64,000 nucleotides of DNA from Robinsoniella peoriensis. Lineage in GTDB: Bacteria > Bacillota > Clostridia > Lachnospirales > Lachnospiraceae. Below are positions 46,472-54,863 of the stretch, one piece after another. The notes beneath the pieces are model-generated. The model was not told where the DNA came from, ran no database searches, and worked only from the letters and a program-made list of their open reading frames with translations. Every line of letters starts with the position of its first letter. The stretch's first letter is position 1. A program made the translations under genes and the position numbers. The stretch is taken from assembly GCF_042680125.1 (NCBI RefSeq), contig NZ_JBHTNY010000026.1; one strand, given 5' to 3'.

Positions 46472-47512
46472 ATGAAAAGACATTTATTAAGAGATGAAGT
46501 AGCAGCAGTGATTGAACGCAGGGAAGCAGCCCGGGGAATTCCCACTTTTCTATGCAAATGGTGGGGAGATGGAACCGAAGAAAAGTATGGACAGGAACTG
46601 CAGGATGTGGCGTCCAGATATCCGGATGACATCTTTGATGCATGGGTAACCATGCCGGGAAGTGTAGAGAGTACCACCGACAATCCCGAATACCGTTTTG
46701 GATTTAAAGAAAATTATTCAGAGGCTGCTGTTCACAGTATCGGAAAAGACGTGGAGCTTTTAGATGATTGGGATGATTTTGAAGAATTTCTGGCTAGCTT
46801 TCCCGATCCTCATGAGCCGGGTATCTTTGATCATATGGAACAAAATGTAAGTGAAGTAGACGGGCGTTATAAGCTGGGCGGATTCTGGCGCGTATTCCAT
46901 GAACGCTTCTGGACGATCCGGGGCATGGAAAATCTGATGATAGACTATTATGAAGAGATGGACAATCTGAAGATCCTGGGCCAGAGGCTGGTAGATTTCT
47001 ATAAAGTAATTGTGGACCGCTACGCAGAGCTTGGGTTTGACGGCATTTTTACTTCCGATGATCTGGGTCATCAAACCGGTCCTATGATGTCACCTCAGGT
47101 GTTTGAAGAATTATATCTGCCTCTTTATAAAGAGCTGATTTCCCATATTCACAGCAAAGGAATGCACTTTTGGCTGCACTCCTGCGGAGATAACAGCCTT
47201 CTTATGGACTATTTGATTGAAGCGGGACTGGATGTCTTTCACCCGGTGCAAAAAGGCTGTATGGACAGAAAAGAGACTGCCGAAAAGTTTGGTGGGAAAA
47301 TCACCTTCCTGTGCGGAATCGACGTACAGCATTTAATGCCGGAAGGATCACCGGATGATGTGAGGGCAGAGATAGGGCAGATGCGGGAAACCTTTGGGCG
47401 TCCTGACGGAGGCATGATGTTTGCCGCCGGAAACGGAATCATGCCGGATACGCCTCTTAAAAATATCAAAGCAATGCTGGAAGCGGTAGTAAGTGACAGG
47501 GAGGATGTTTAG
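46472..47512 (+). CDS. Uroporphyrinogen decarboxylase-like (URO-D family) protein
   Basis: 346 residues. TIM-barrel URO-D/MtaA-CmuA superfamily: FDGIFTSDDLGHQTGPMMSP (about 186-205), HFWLHSCGDNSLLMDYLIEAGLDVFHPVQ (about 231-259), ITFLCGIDVQ and MMFAAGNGIMPDTP. Members beside sugar operons in Firmicutes and Lentisphaerae are common, but their reaction is unproven; a corrinoid methyltransferase or a decarboxylase role is possible. GGAGG lies before the ATG. A second paralogue is encoded six genes on. It follows directly on MITE copy D. Confidence 0.85.
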   Translation: MKRHLLRDEVAAVIERREAARGIPTFLCKWWGDGTEEKYGQELQDVASRYPDDIFDAWVTMPGSVESTTDNPEYRFGFKENYSEAAVHSIGKDVELLDDWDDFEEFLASFPDPHEPGIFDHMEQNVSEVDGRYKLGGFWRVFHERFWTIRGMENLMIDYYEEMDNLKILGQRLVDFYKVIVDRYAELGFDGIFTSDDLGHQTGPMMSPQVFEELYLPLYKELISHIHSKGMHFWLHSCGDNSLLMDYLIEAGLDVFHPVQKGCMDRKETAEKFGGKITFLCGIDVQHLMPEGSPDDVRAEIGQMRETFGRPDGGMMFAAGNGIMPDTPLKNIKAMLEAVVSDREDV

Positions 47513-48907
47513 ATGCTAAAAGAGATGCAGTGGGTATCCTATGCAGATAACTTAGGCGTAGAGATACGGCAATGTGAAACAGAAGGAAAAGATATCACCG
47601 GATATTATGAAAAAGCAGTTTGGCTTAAGAGTCAGGGACTTCCCTTCGAAGTAGCAGAAATAGAAGCGCTGAAACTACATGATGAACTGGCGGGTCTGCC
47701 CATAAAAGAAGATTTTGGATTTGTGGAGCCATCCGGACTTTCGGAAATACGTAAGGAGTGCGAATCTGCACCGACTCTGCCGGCGTATCATGCAAATAGA
47801 GAAGAAGCTTATGACAAAATATATGGTGCATGGCTTGGGAGATGCTGCGGCTGCCTGCTGGGACAGCCCATTGAAGGCTATGACCGGGGCTACATTGTGG
47901 GGCTGCTGAAAGATACGGGCAATTATCCCATATCCTACTATATTTCCTCTGATATCTCCAGGGAACTTCGGGAGAAATATGAGATAGTGGATGAAGGGAA
48001 GATCTATGGGAGCACCACCGTAAACTGGATCAATAATGTAAACTACATGCCGGAGGATGATGATACAAATTATACGCTGATTGCCCTTAAGGTGATGGAA
48101 GAAAAGGGATATGATTTTACGCCGGAGGATGTGGCGGAAATCTGGTTGGACTGCCTGCCCTATGGACATGTTTGCTCCGCAGAGCGGATCGCCTACCGAA
48201 ACTTTGTAAGTGTTATGGCACCTCCGGAATCGGCATCTTATCATAATCCCTACCGGGAATGGATTGGAGCCCAGATCCGCGCCGACCTGTTTGGCTATGT
48301 GACACCGGGGGATCCGGCATATGGCGCAGAGCTGGCATTCAGGGATGCATCCATTTCTCACACTAAGAATGGAATTTATGGTGAAATGTTTGTTGCAGCC
48401 ATGCTGTCTGCAGCAGCCGTAAGCGATGATATAGAAGAAATTATCCGCGCCGGTATGGCGCAGATACCCAGACGGTCCAGACTCTACGCGAAGATTATGG
48501 AAACACTGGATAACCGCCTTAAATATACCAATTGGGAACAGGCGATTGATGCCGTGCATGAGGAATACGATGAGGACAGCACCCAGGATGAGAAGCATAT
48601 CAGCTTTGACTGGTGCCACACCATATCCAATGCAGTGATTGTAACCATTGCCCTTTTGTATGGAAACGGTTCGTTGGAAGAATCCATAGGAATTGCAGTT
48701 GCTGCGGGATTTGACACTGACTGCAATGGAGCAACCGTAGGTTCTGTGATTGGTATGATAAACGGGGCAAAGAAGCTTCCTGGGAAATGGACTGCACCGC
48801 TTAATGATCGGATCAAATCGGGTGTAGACGGAATGGGACTGGTAAAAATCTCGGAAATTGCAGCCAGAACCTTGGCTGTGATGGAGAAAAACAAAGAAAA
48901 GGAGTGA
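47513..48907 (+). CDS. ADP-ribosylglycohydrolase-family protein
   Basis: 464 residues. After an N-terminal segment of about 100 residues not usual in DraG proteins, the catalytic domain starts with KIYGAWLGRCCGCLLGQPIEGY. EDDDTNY (about 181-187) and FDTDCNGATVGSVIG (about 399-413) provide the binuclear Mg2+ ligands of the family. The family cleaves N- or O-glycosidic ADP-ribose bonds, but many homologues in sugar loci are thought to act on other ribosyl or glycosyl compounds. ATG directly follows the previous stop (TAGATG). It pairs functionally with the nucleoside hydrolase as a second riboside-cleaving enzyme (inference). Confidence 0.85.
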   Translation: MLKEMQWVSYADNLGVEIRQCETEGKDITGYYEKAVWLKSQGLPFEVAEIEALKLHDELAGLPIKEDFGFVEPSGLSEIRKECESAPTLPAYHANREEAYDKIYGAWLGRCCGCLLGQPIEGYDRGYIVGLLKDTGNYPISYYISSDISRELREKYEIVDEGKIYGSTTVNWINNVNYMPEDDDTNYTLIALKVMEEKGYDFTPEDVAEIWLDCLPYGHVCSAERIAYRNFVSVMAPPESASYHNPYREWIGAQIRADLFGYVTPGDPAYGAELAFRDASISHTKNGIYGEMFVAAMLSAAAVSDDIEEIIRAGMAQIPRRSRLYAKIMETLDNRLKYTNWEQAIDAVHEEYDEDSTQDEKHISFDWCHTISNAVIVTIALLYGNGSLEESIGIAVAAGFDTDCNGATVGSVIGMINGAKKLPGKWTAPLNDRIKSGVDGMGLVKISEIAARTLAVMEKNKEKE

Positions 48908-48914
48908 CCGATAA

Positions 48915-51227
48915 ATGGAACTAAATATCAAAAGCATTCTGGAACAGATGACATTAGAGGAAAAAGCAAGCATGTGTTCCGGTGAGGACATTTGGCAGCT
49001 GAAAGTGATTGAGCGGTTAAACATTCCAAGGATTCGCCTGTGCGACGGACCCAGCGGACTTCGGCTTCAAAACGATGCAGACAACCATCTGGGTGTAAAT
49101 GCCAGTGAAGAGATGGTGTGCTACCCGGCAGGAAGTGCTGCCGCGTCCAGCTTTGACAGGGAACTGATGAAGGAACAGGGAAGTGCTCTGGGAGAAGAGT
49201 GCCAGGCATCTAATATCGCGGTGGTTCTGGGCCCGGCTTTTAATATCAAGAGAAGCCCCCTTTGCGGGCGGAACTTTGAATACCTGTCGGAAGATCCATT
49301 TCTGGCGGGGGAAATGGCGGCAGCACAGATCAAAGGAATTCAAAGTCAGAATGTTGGCGCCTGTGTGAAGCATTTTGCCTGTAACAATCAGGAAGACTGG
49401 CGGATGTGGACGGACTCACAGGTGGATACCAGAACCCTGAGGGAAATATACCTTGCAGCCTTTGAGCGTGCCATTAAGGAGGCAAAGCCCTGGGCAGTTA
49501 TGTGCAGCTACAACCGTCTGAATGGTGTTTATACAAGTGAACATCCCTGGCTCTTAACGGAAGTGCTTCGCAGCGAATGGGGATTTGAGGGACTGGTGAT
49601 GAGCGACTGGGGTGCGGTAAGCGACCGGACAGCAGCCCTAAAAGCCGGACTGGATCTGGAAATGCCGGGGGGCAATAAGGACACGGATGCACAGATTGCA
49701 GCAGCAGTAAGCAGCAATGAGCTTAAGGAGCAGGTGCTGGATCAGGCAGTGGAACGGATTCTGACGATGATTTACCGCTATGCCAAAGGCAGAAACGGCA
49801 TCGATACATATGACCGGGAGGCCCATCATGATCTGGCAGTGAAAATGGCACAGGAATCAGCAGTACTTTTAAAAAATGATAATCATATCCTTCCTCTTTC
49901 CAGGGAGTCAAAGACAGCCTTTATCGGGGAGTTTGCGAAAAAACCCCGTTTTCTGGGCGGTGGTAGTGCCTGTGTGAAACCATTTAAGATCAGTAATGCT
50001 CTGGATGAGGCAGCGGAATTTGCACAGATCACTTATGCACCCGGATTTTACGCCGAGAGCGATGAGAAGAATCCCGAGTGGTTAAAAGAAGCGGTTCACG
50101 CTGCAAGAGAGGCAGAAACTGTGGTAATCTTTGCAGGACTGCCTGATTCCTATGAAAGTGAATGCTGGGACCGCCATCATATGAGACTGCCCGATTGCCA
50201 GAATGAACTGATTATGGCTGTCTGTGAAGTCCAGAAAAATGTGGTTGTAGTGCTTCACAATGGCTCACCTGTTGAAATGCCGTGGATTAACAGCGTTAGC
50301 GCAGTCCTTGAGATGCATACTGCCGGCCAGGGGGTGGGAGCAGCAGCAGTAAATCTGTTATACGGAAAAGGAAATCCCTGTGGTAAATTAGCTGAGACTA
50401 TGCCCATGAAATTAGAGGATAATCCCTCCTATTTAAATTTCCCTGGGGATGGAAATACAGTAGAATACCGGGAAGGCATATACGTGGGCTACCGCTATTA
50501 CGATAAGAAGAAGATGGAAGTACTGTATCCCTTTGGACATGGCCTTTCTTACACGACCTTTGCGTACAGCAGCCTGCATCTGGATAAAAGTGTGGTTAAG
50601 GACAGTGAAACCGTAACCGTCAGCGTGAATATCACCAATACGGGAAAACGTCAGGGCAAAGAAACCGTTCAGCTCTATGTGTCCGATGCCACAGGAACCT
50701 TCGGGCGTCCTAAGCGGGAACTGAAAGGATTTGAAAAAATTGACCTCTCTCCCGGTGAAACGAAGACTGTCTGCTTTGTTCTGGATAAGCGCAGCTTTGC
50801 CTGGTATTGTACCGATATTCAGGACTGGTACTGCAGCAGTGGGATTTACAAAATTCAAATCGGTGCTTCCTCAAGGGATATGAGGCTGGAGACGGAAATT
50901 GAGCTTGTATCCAGTGTAAAACTGCCACAGAAAATTACGATGAATACCCTGATGAGTACGGTCTTTCAGTATCCCCAATTGGCAGAAGAGACAAAAAGAA
51001 GTCTTCGGGCATCCTCACCTAAGGTGGAGCAGTTTATGAGCGGTGAAGATGAAACCTCTGTATACCTGCGGGAGGAATTGATGGAGCTTCCGTTTCATGC
51101 CATCCGAGGACTGTACGAAACACCACAGAGAGATTTGGATAAGCTGATTGACAGGCTGAACCAAATGCTCAATTCACCAAACCAGATACCGGCAGGAGCA
51201 CAAGATGCGAAAGCCACAAAAGCATAA
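48915..51227 (+). CDS. GH3 family beta-glycosidase
   Basis: 770 residues, no signal peptide, hence intracellular. Domain order: GH3 N-terminal TIM barrel (RIRLCDGPSGLR near 35, KHFACNNQE near 155, VMSDWGAVSDR with the nucleophile Asp near 231), GH3 C-terminal alpha/beta domain, and a fibronectin type III-like domain from about 560 (TVSVNITNTGKRQGKETVQLY). It removes a non-reducing beta-linked sugar from imported material. GGAG precedes the ATG within the operon. Confidence 0.93.
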   Translation: MELNIKSILEQMTLEEKASMCSGEDIWQLKVIERLNIPRIRLCDGPSGLRLQNDADNHLGVNASEEMVCYPAGSAAASSFDRELMKEQGSALGEECQASNIAVVLGPAFNIKRSPLCGRNFEYLSEDPFLAGEMAAAQIKGIQSQNVGACVKHFACNNQEDWRMWTDSQVDTRTLREIYLAAFERAIKEAKPWAVMCSYNRLNGVYTSEHPWLLTEVLRSEWGFEGLVMSDWGAVSDRTAALKAGLDLEMPGGNKDTDAQIAAAVSSNELKEQVLDQAVERILTMIYRYAKGRNGIDTYDREAHHDLAVKMAQESAVLLKNDNHILPLSRESKTAFIGEFAKKPRFLGGGSACVKPFKISNALDEAAEFAQITYAPGFYAESDEKNPEWLKEAVHAAREAETVVIFAGLPDSYESECWDRHHMRLPDCQNELIMAVCEVQKNVVVVLHNGSPVEMPWINSVSAVLEMHTAGQGVGAAAVNLLYGKGNPCGKLAETMPMKLEDNPSYLNFPGDGNTVEYREGIYVGYRYYDKKKMEVLYPFGHGLSYTTFAYSSLHLDKSVVKDSETVTVSVNITNTGKRQGKETVQLYVSDATGTFGRPKRELKGFEKIDLSPGETKTVCFVLDKRSFAWYCTDIQDWYCSSGIYKIQIGASSRDMRLETEIELVSSVKLPQKITMNTLMSTVFQYPQLAEETKRSLRASSPKVEQFMSGEDETSVYLREELMELPFHAIRGLYETPQRDLDKLIDRLNQMLNSPNQIPAGAQDAKATKA

Positions 51228-51239
51228 ACGGGAGGAATC

Positions 51240-52190
51240 ATGAACAGAGATCAAAAAGCAGGGAATAAGCAGATGCTGGGCAGTGTTATGCTTCTGATTA
51301 TGGCTTTCATCTGGGGCACCTCTTTTGTCTTTCAGAAAATGGCGCTCAATGCAGATATCAGTGCAGCTGCCCTGATGTTTGGACGGTTTTTCATAGCAGC
51401 GGTGTTATGGGGAATCTTTGGCGCCAGGAAAATAAAGTCCAACTATCGGAAGGGGCAATGGAAAACAGGGGTTTTGCTTGGAACTATGTTTTTTGGGGCG
51501 AATCTTGCACAAATTCTTGGCCTGCAAAGCACCACTCCGGGAAACAATGCATTTATTTCCAGTGCGAATGTAGTATTTGTCCCATTTGTCTGCTGGATTG
51601 TTACGAAGAAACGTCCCAAGGCGGTGCTGATCCTGTGTGCACTTCTTAGTTTTGTGGGAATCGGCGTTCTATCAGTCAATCCCGGCAACCAGTTCTTATT
51701 TGCACCCGGGGATGTTCTGACCCTGATCGGAGCGGTACTATTTGCGGCACATATTGTTGCTGTGGGAGAAACCGCTCCCCATATCCATGTCAGTGTCCTG
51801 GCATTTATGCAGTTTTCGGTCATCGCCGCCCTGTCTTTTGTGTTTTTGCTGATAGAGGGAAACGGACTGACGGGATTTGGCAGTGCAGAAGGAATAACGG
51901 CAATGCTTTATCTGGGGGTACTGGCTACCGGTGTAGGGCTGACGGTGCAGATGATTGGACAAAAATATGTACCGCCCGCAATGGTGGGCATTATCGTTTC
52001 AACAGAGTCCCTGTTTGGATCCATTCTTTCAGTTGTGATTGGATATGACAAGTTAAGTACAGGGCTTTTGCTGGGTGGAGGAATCATGTTTGGTTCCATA
52101 CTGCTGGCAAACATATGGCAGTATTTCCAGGATGCCCGTCAAAAGAAGAGGGAAAACGGGAATGGAATTATGCAGATTAAGGAGGGCTGA
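51240..52190 (+). CDS. EamA/DMT-family transporter
   Basis: 316 residues with ten predicted helices in two EamA repeats (GSVMLLIMAFIWGTSFVFQK; second half VLTLIGAVLFAAHIVAVGE). Drug/metabolite transporter superfamily; likely an exporter or importer of a small metabolite, perhaps the released aglycone (inference). GGAGG lies just before the ATG, and the neighbouring stop and start are 12 and 3 bases away. Confidence 0.9.
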   Translation: MNRDQKAGNKQMLGSVMLLIMAFIWGTSFVFQKMALNADISAAALMFGRFFIAAVLWGIFGARKIKSNYRKGQWKTGVLLGTMFFGANLAQILGLQSTTPGNNAFISSANVVFVPFVCWIVTKKRPKAVLILCALLSFVGIGVLSVNPGNQFLFAPGDVLTLIGAVLFAAHIVAVGETAPHIHVSVLAFMQFSVIAALSFVFLLIEGNGLTGFGSAEGITAMLYLGVLATGVGLTVQMIGQKYVPPAMVGIIVSTESLFGSILSVVIGYDKLSTGLLLGGGIMFGSILLANIWQYFQDARQKKRENGNGIMQIKEG

Positions 52191-52193
52191 AGG

Positions 52194-53285
52194 ATGGAAT
52201 TAAATAGTAAGGAACGATGGCTTAGAACCTTGGATTTAGAGGAAACAGACCGCCTGGTATTCTGGCCGAAGATATTTGACGGCAGCTATATGAGAGCGCA
52301 GCAGGAACCTTTTAAAAGCATGTCAGTCCGGGAAGTCCATGACTATGCGGGGACGGATATACAGATTTATCTGCCGCCCTGTGTGAAATTACGTAATCAT
52401 GACTGCTCCTGTCAGGAAGTTGTAGAGAATGGAAGGATGATCCGCAGTTTTACCACACCCATTGGCACCTTAGAGGGAATTCTTCTTTATGATGCCTCCA
52501 CAGATTCCTATCATCCTCATAAGCAGATTGTGGAAAACGAAAAGGACATTGAAATTCTGACCAGATATTTTCAGGATATTACCGCAGAGCCGGACATGGA
52601 GGCAGTCAGAGCCGGTCAGGAACAATATGAAATCCTTGGTGACCGGGGATTATGTGTATCCAACATCAGTGAATCACCGCTGATGGACTTTGTGGAGTGG
52701 TATTCCGGTATTGAAAATGGACAGTATCTTCTGTTTGATTATGAGGAGGAGCTTCGGGAGCTGTTTGCACAAATGCAGCGGGTAAACGTGGAAAGTACAG
52801 GTATCATGTGTGAGTACAGTCCGGCGGATGTTCTTTATTTTACTGAAAATACATCGACTTCAATCATTAGCCCCAGCCAGTTTGACGCGTATTGCCATGG
52901 ACATTTAATGGAATATGCAGACTTGTGCAGAGGGTATGACAAAAGGCTTGTGTTCCATATGTGCGGACATCTGCAGGCGGTTTTGCCGCTGCTTGGGGAC
53001 ATACCCTTTACCGGGATCGAAGCCCTTAGCACACCGCCCATCGGAAATACTGATTTTTTTAAGGTCCGCAGTTATTTGCCGGATAAGGCACTGATCGGAG
53101 GCAGTAACTGTCTGACTTGGTTAAAACCAGCGGCGGAGATTAAAAAAGAGCTTGCGGGATATCTGGCTGATATGGAGAGCTATCTCGGGCTGGTGGTGGG
53201 TACCGGAGGCATTATTCCACCGGGCTGTACACCGGATACTTTAAAGGAAATCCGTGAGTTTTTATTTGCACTGCCAATGAAATAA
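52194..53285 (+). CDS. Uroporphyrinogen decarboxylase-like (URO-D family) protein, second copy
   Basis: 363 residues, the second URO-D-like protein of the operon, only distantly similar to the first. MELNSKERWLRTLDLEETDR is a typical family N-terminus; LVFHMCGHLQAVLPLLGDI (about 249-267), IEALSTPPIGNTDFF and TGGIIPPGCTPDTLKEI define the barrel. The role is unknown; a demethylase/decarboxylase of a substrate substituent would fit the locus. Confidence 0.82.
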   Translation: MELNSKERWLRTLDLEETDRLVFWPKIFDGSYMRAQQEPFKSMSVREVHDYAGTDIQIYLPPCVKLRNHDCSCQEVVENGRMIRSFTTPIGTLEGILLYDASTDSYHPHKQIVENEKDIEILTRYFQDITAEPDMEAVRAGQEQYEILGDRGLCVSNISESPLMDFVEWYSGIENGQYLLFDYEEELRELFAQMQRVNVESTGIMCEYSPADVLYFTENTSTSIISPSQFDAYCHGHLMEYADLCRGYDKRLVFHMCGHLQAVLPLLGDIPFTGIEALSTPPIGNTDFFKVRSYLPDKALIGGSNCLTWLKPAAEIKKELAGYLADMESYLGLVVGTGGIIPPGCTPDTLKEIREFLFALPMK

Positions 53286-53298
53286 CAGGAGGAATACT

Positions 53299-54756
53299 AT
53301 GCGGGCAATTATGGTTATGTTTGATTCCCTGAACCGGAATCTGTTATCACCCTACGGCTGCGACTGGACACACACGCCTAATTTTCAGCGTCTGGCAAAG
53401 AAGACAGTGGTTTTTGATCATGCATACGCCGGGAGCCTCCCGTGCATGCCGGCGAGGCGTGAATTACATACAGGCAGATACAACTTTCTTCATCGCAGTT
53501 GGGGTCCAATTGAACCTTATGACGATTCCATGCCGGAACGGTTGCAGCAAAACGGCATTTATACACATTTGATAAGTGACCATCAGCATTATTGGGAGGA
53601 CGGCGGCTGTACTTACCACCACCGTTATCATACCTGGGAAATGGTGCGCGGGCAGGAAGGTGACCGGTGGAAAGGTGTTGTGAAAGAACCGTTGATTCCG
53701 GACCACTTAGGGCAGGCGTGGGTCCAGGATGTTATCAACCGCAGCTATGTCCATACCGAGGAAGAGCATCCCCAGTCCAGAGTGTTTAAGCTGGGTCTGG
53801 AATTTCTGGAAAAAAACCAGGCAGAGGACAACTGGTTCCTGCACCTGGAGACCTTTGACCCCCACGAGCCTTTCTTCGCTATGGAAAAATACAAAAAATA
53901 CTATCCCCATGATTATAAGGGTCCGCAGTTTGACTGGCCTTCTTACGGTGAGGTTACGGAAGAACCGGAACAAGTGAAGCACTGCCGCTATGAATACGCA
54001 GCTTTGCTTACTATGTGTGATGCCTGGCTTGGAAAGATACTGGACTTTATGGATGAACATGATATGTGGAAAGATACCATGCTTATTGTCAATACCGACC
54101 ATGGCTACCTTTTGGGGGAACATGACTGCTGGGCAAAATCGGTACATCCATTTTATGAAGAAATTGCCCATATCCCCCTTTTTCTATGGGATCCGGGAAG
54201 CCAGGTCTGCAATGTCCGAAGAGAGGCACTGGTGCAGACCATTGATATCCCCGCAACCCTGCTTCAGTATTTTCAGACAGAGATTCCAGGAGAGATGGAG
54301 GGCAGGCCCCTGGCAGATACCATTTTAAAGGATACACCGGTTCGGGAGGGCGCATTGTTTGGGATGCATGGGGGACAGATCAATGTGACAGACGGACGTT
54401 TCGTATACATGCGTGACTCTGTGCCAGATAATAAACCACTGTATGAATATACCCAGATGCCCACCCATATGCGAAGTTTCTTCTCCAGGGAAGAAATATG
54501 CACCATGGAGATTTCACCACCTTTTTCCTTTACCAGGGAAATGCCCCTCATGCGGTTTGAGGCTGTCAGGGGGCTGGGTGACGGCCCTCCACGGCACTTT
54601 GGGACAAGACTTTATGATTTGAAGCAGGATCCTTTTCAGAACAGTCCCATAAACGATGAAGAAAAGGAAGCAGAGATGCTTGCTCTGATGATAAGGCTCA
54701 TGGAGAAAAATGATTGTCCCAAAGAACAGTATGTGAGAATGGGAATACAGCGATAA
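53299..54756 (+). CDS. Type I sulfatase (FGly-dependent)
   Basis: 485 residues, no signal peptide. Signature CMPARRELHTGR with the CxPxR motif: Cys 49 would be converted to formylglycine by an anaerobic sulfatase-maturating enzyme (not encoded in this window). NTDHGYLLGEH (about 265-275) supplies metal ligands. The substrate is inferred to be an intracellular sulfated sugar of the same pathway. AGGAGG lies before the ATG. Confidence 0.93.
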   Translation: MRAIMVMFDSLNRNLLSPYGCDWTHTPNFQRLAKKTVVFDHAYAGSLPCMPARRELHTGRYNFLHRSWGPIEPYDDSMPERLQQNGIYTHLISDHQHYWEDGGCTYHHRYHTWEMVRGQEGDRWKGVVKEPLIPDHLGQAWVQDVINRSYVHTEEEHPQSRVFKLGLEFLEKNQAEDNWFLHLETFDPHEPFFAMEKYKKYYPHDYKGPQFDWPSYGEVTEEPEQVKHCRYEYAALLTMCDAWLGKILDFMDEHDMWKDTMLIVNTDHGYLLGEHDCWAKSVHPFYEEIAHIPLFLWDPGSQVCNVRREALVQTIDIPATLLQYFQTEIPGEMEGRPLADTILKDTPVREGALFGMHGGQINVTDGRFVYMRDSVPDNKPLYEYTQMPTHMRSFFSREEICTMEISPPFSFTREMPLMRFEAVRGLGDGPPRHFGTRLYDLKQDPFQNSPINDEEKEAEMLALMIRLMEKNDCPKEQYVRMGIQR

Positions 54757-54783
54757 ACAACCGTTACAGAGTGTTTACTGAGA

Positions 54784-54860
54784 TGGAGCGTGTTTTGAAA
54801 TTGCTTCCCGGCAAATGTGTGTAACAGTTTGAGGGAGATTTGACCCGGATGAAGGAGAAG
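54784..54860. repeat. MITE fragment E (half element, carries a ribosome site)
   Basis: GGAGCGTGTTTTGAAATTGCTT... through GTAACAGTTTGAGGGAGATTTGACCCGGATGAAGGA matches one half of copy A. The GATGAAGGGCG of the element has become GATGAAGGAGAAG, which provides the ribosome site of the phosphorylase-like gene. Confidence 0.7.
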
Positions 54861-54863
54861 ACT

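Noticed and set aside
47675..49024. 449-residue open frame on the minus strand
   Set aside because: It is antisense to the ADP-ribosylglycohydrolase gene, is unusually Cys/His/Ile-rich, has no ribosome site and matches no family; it is a shadow frame.
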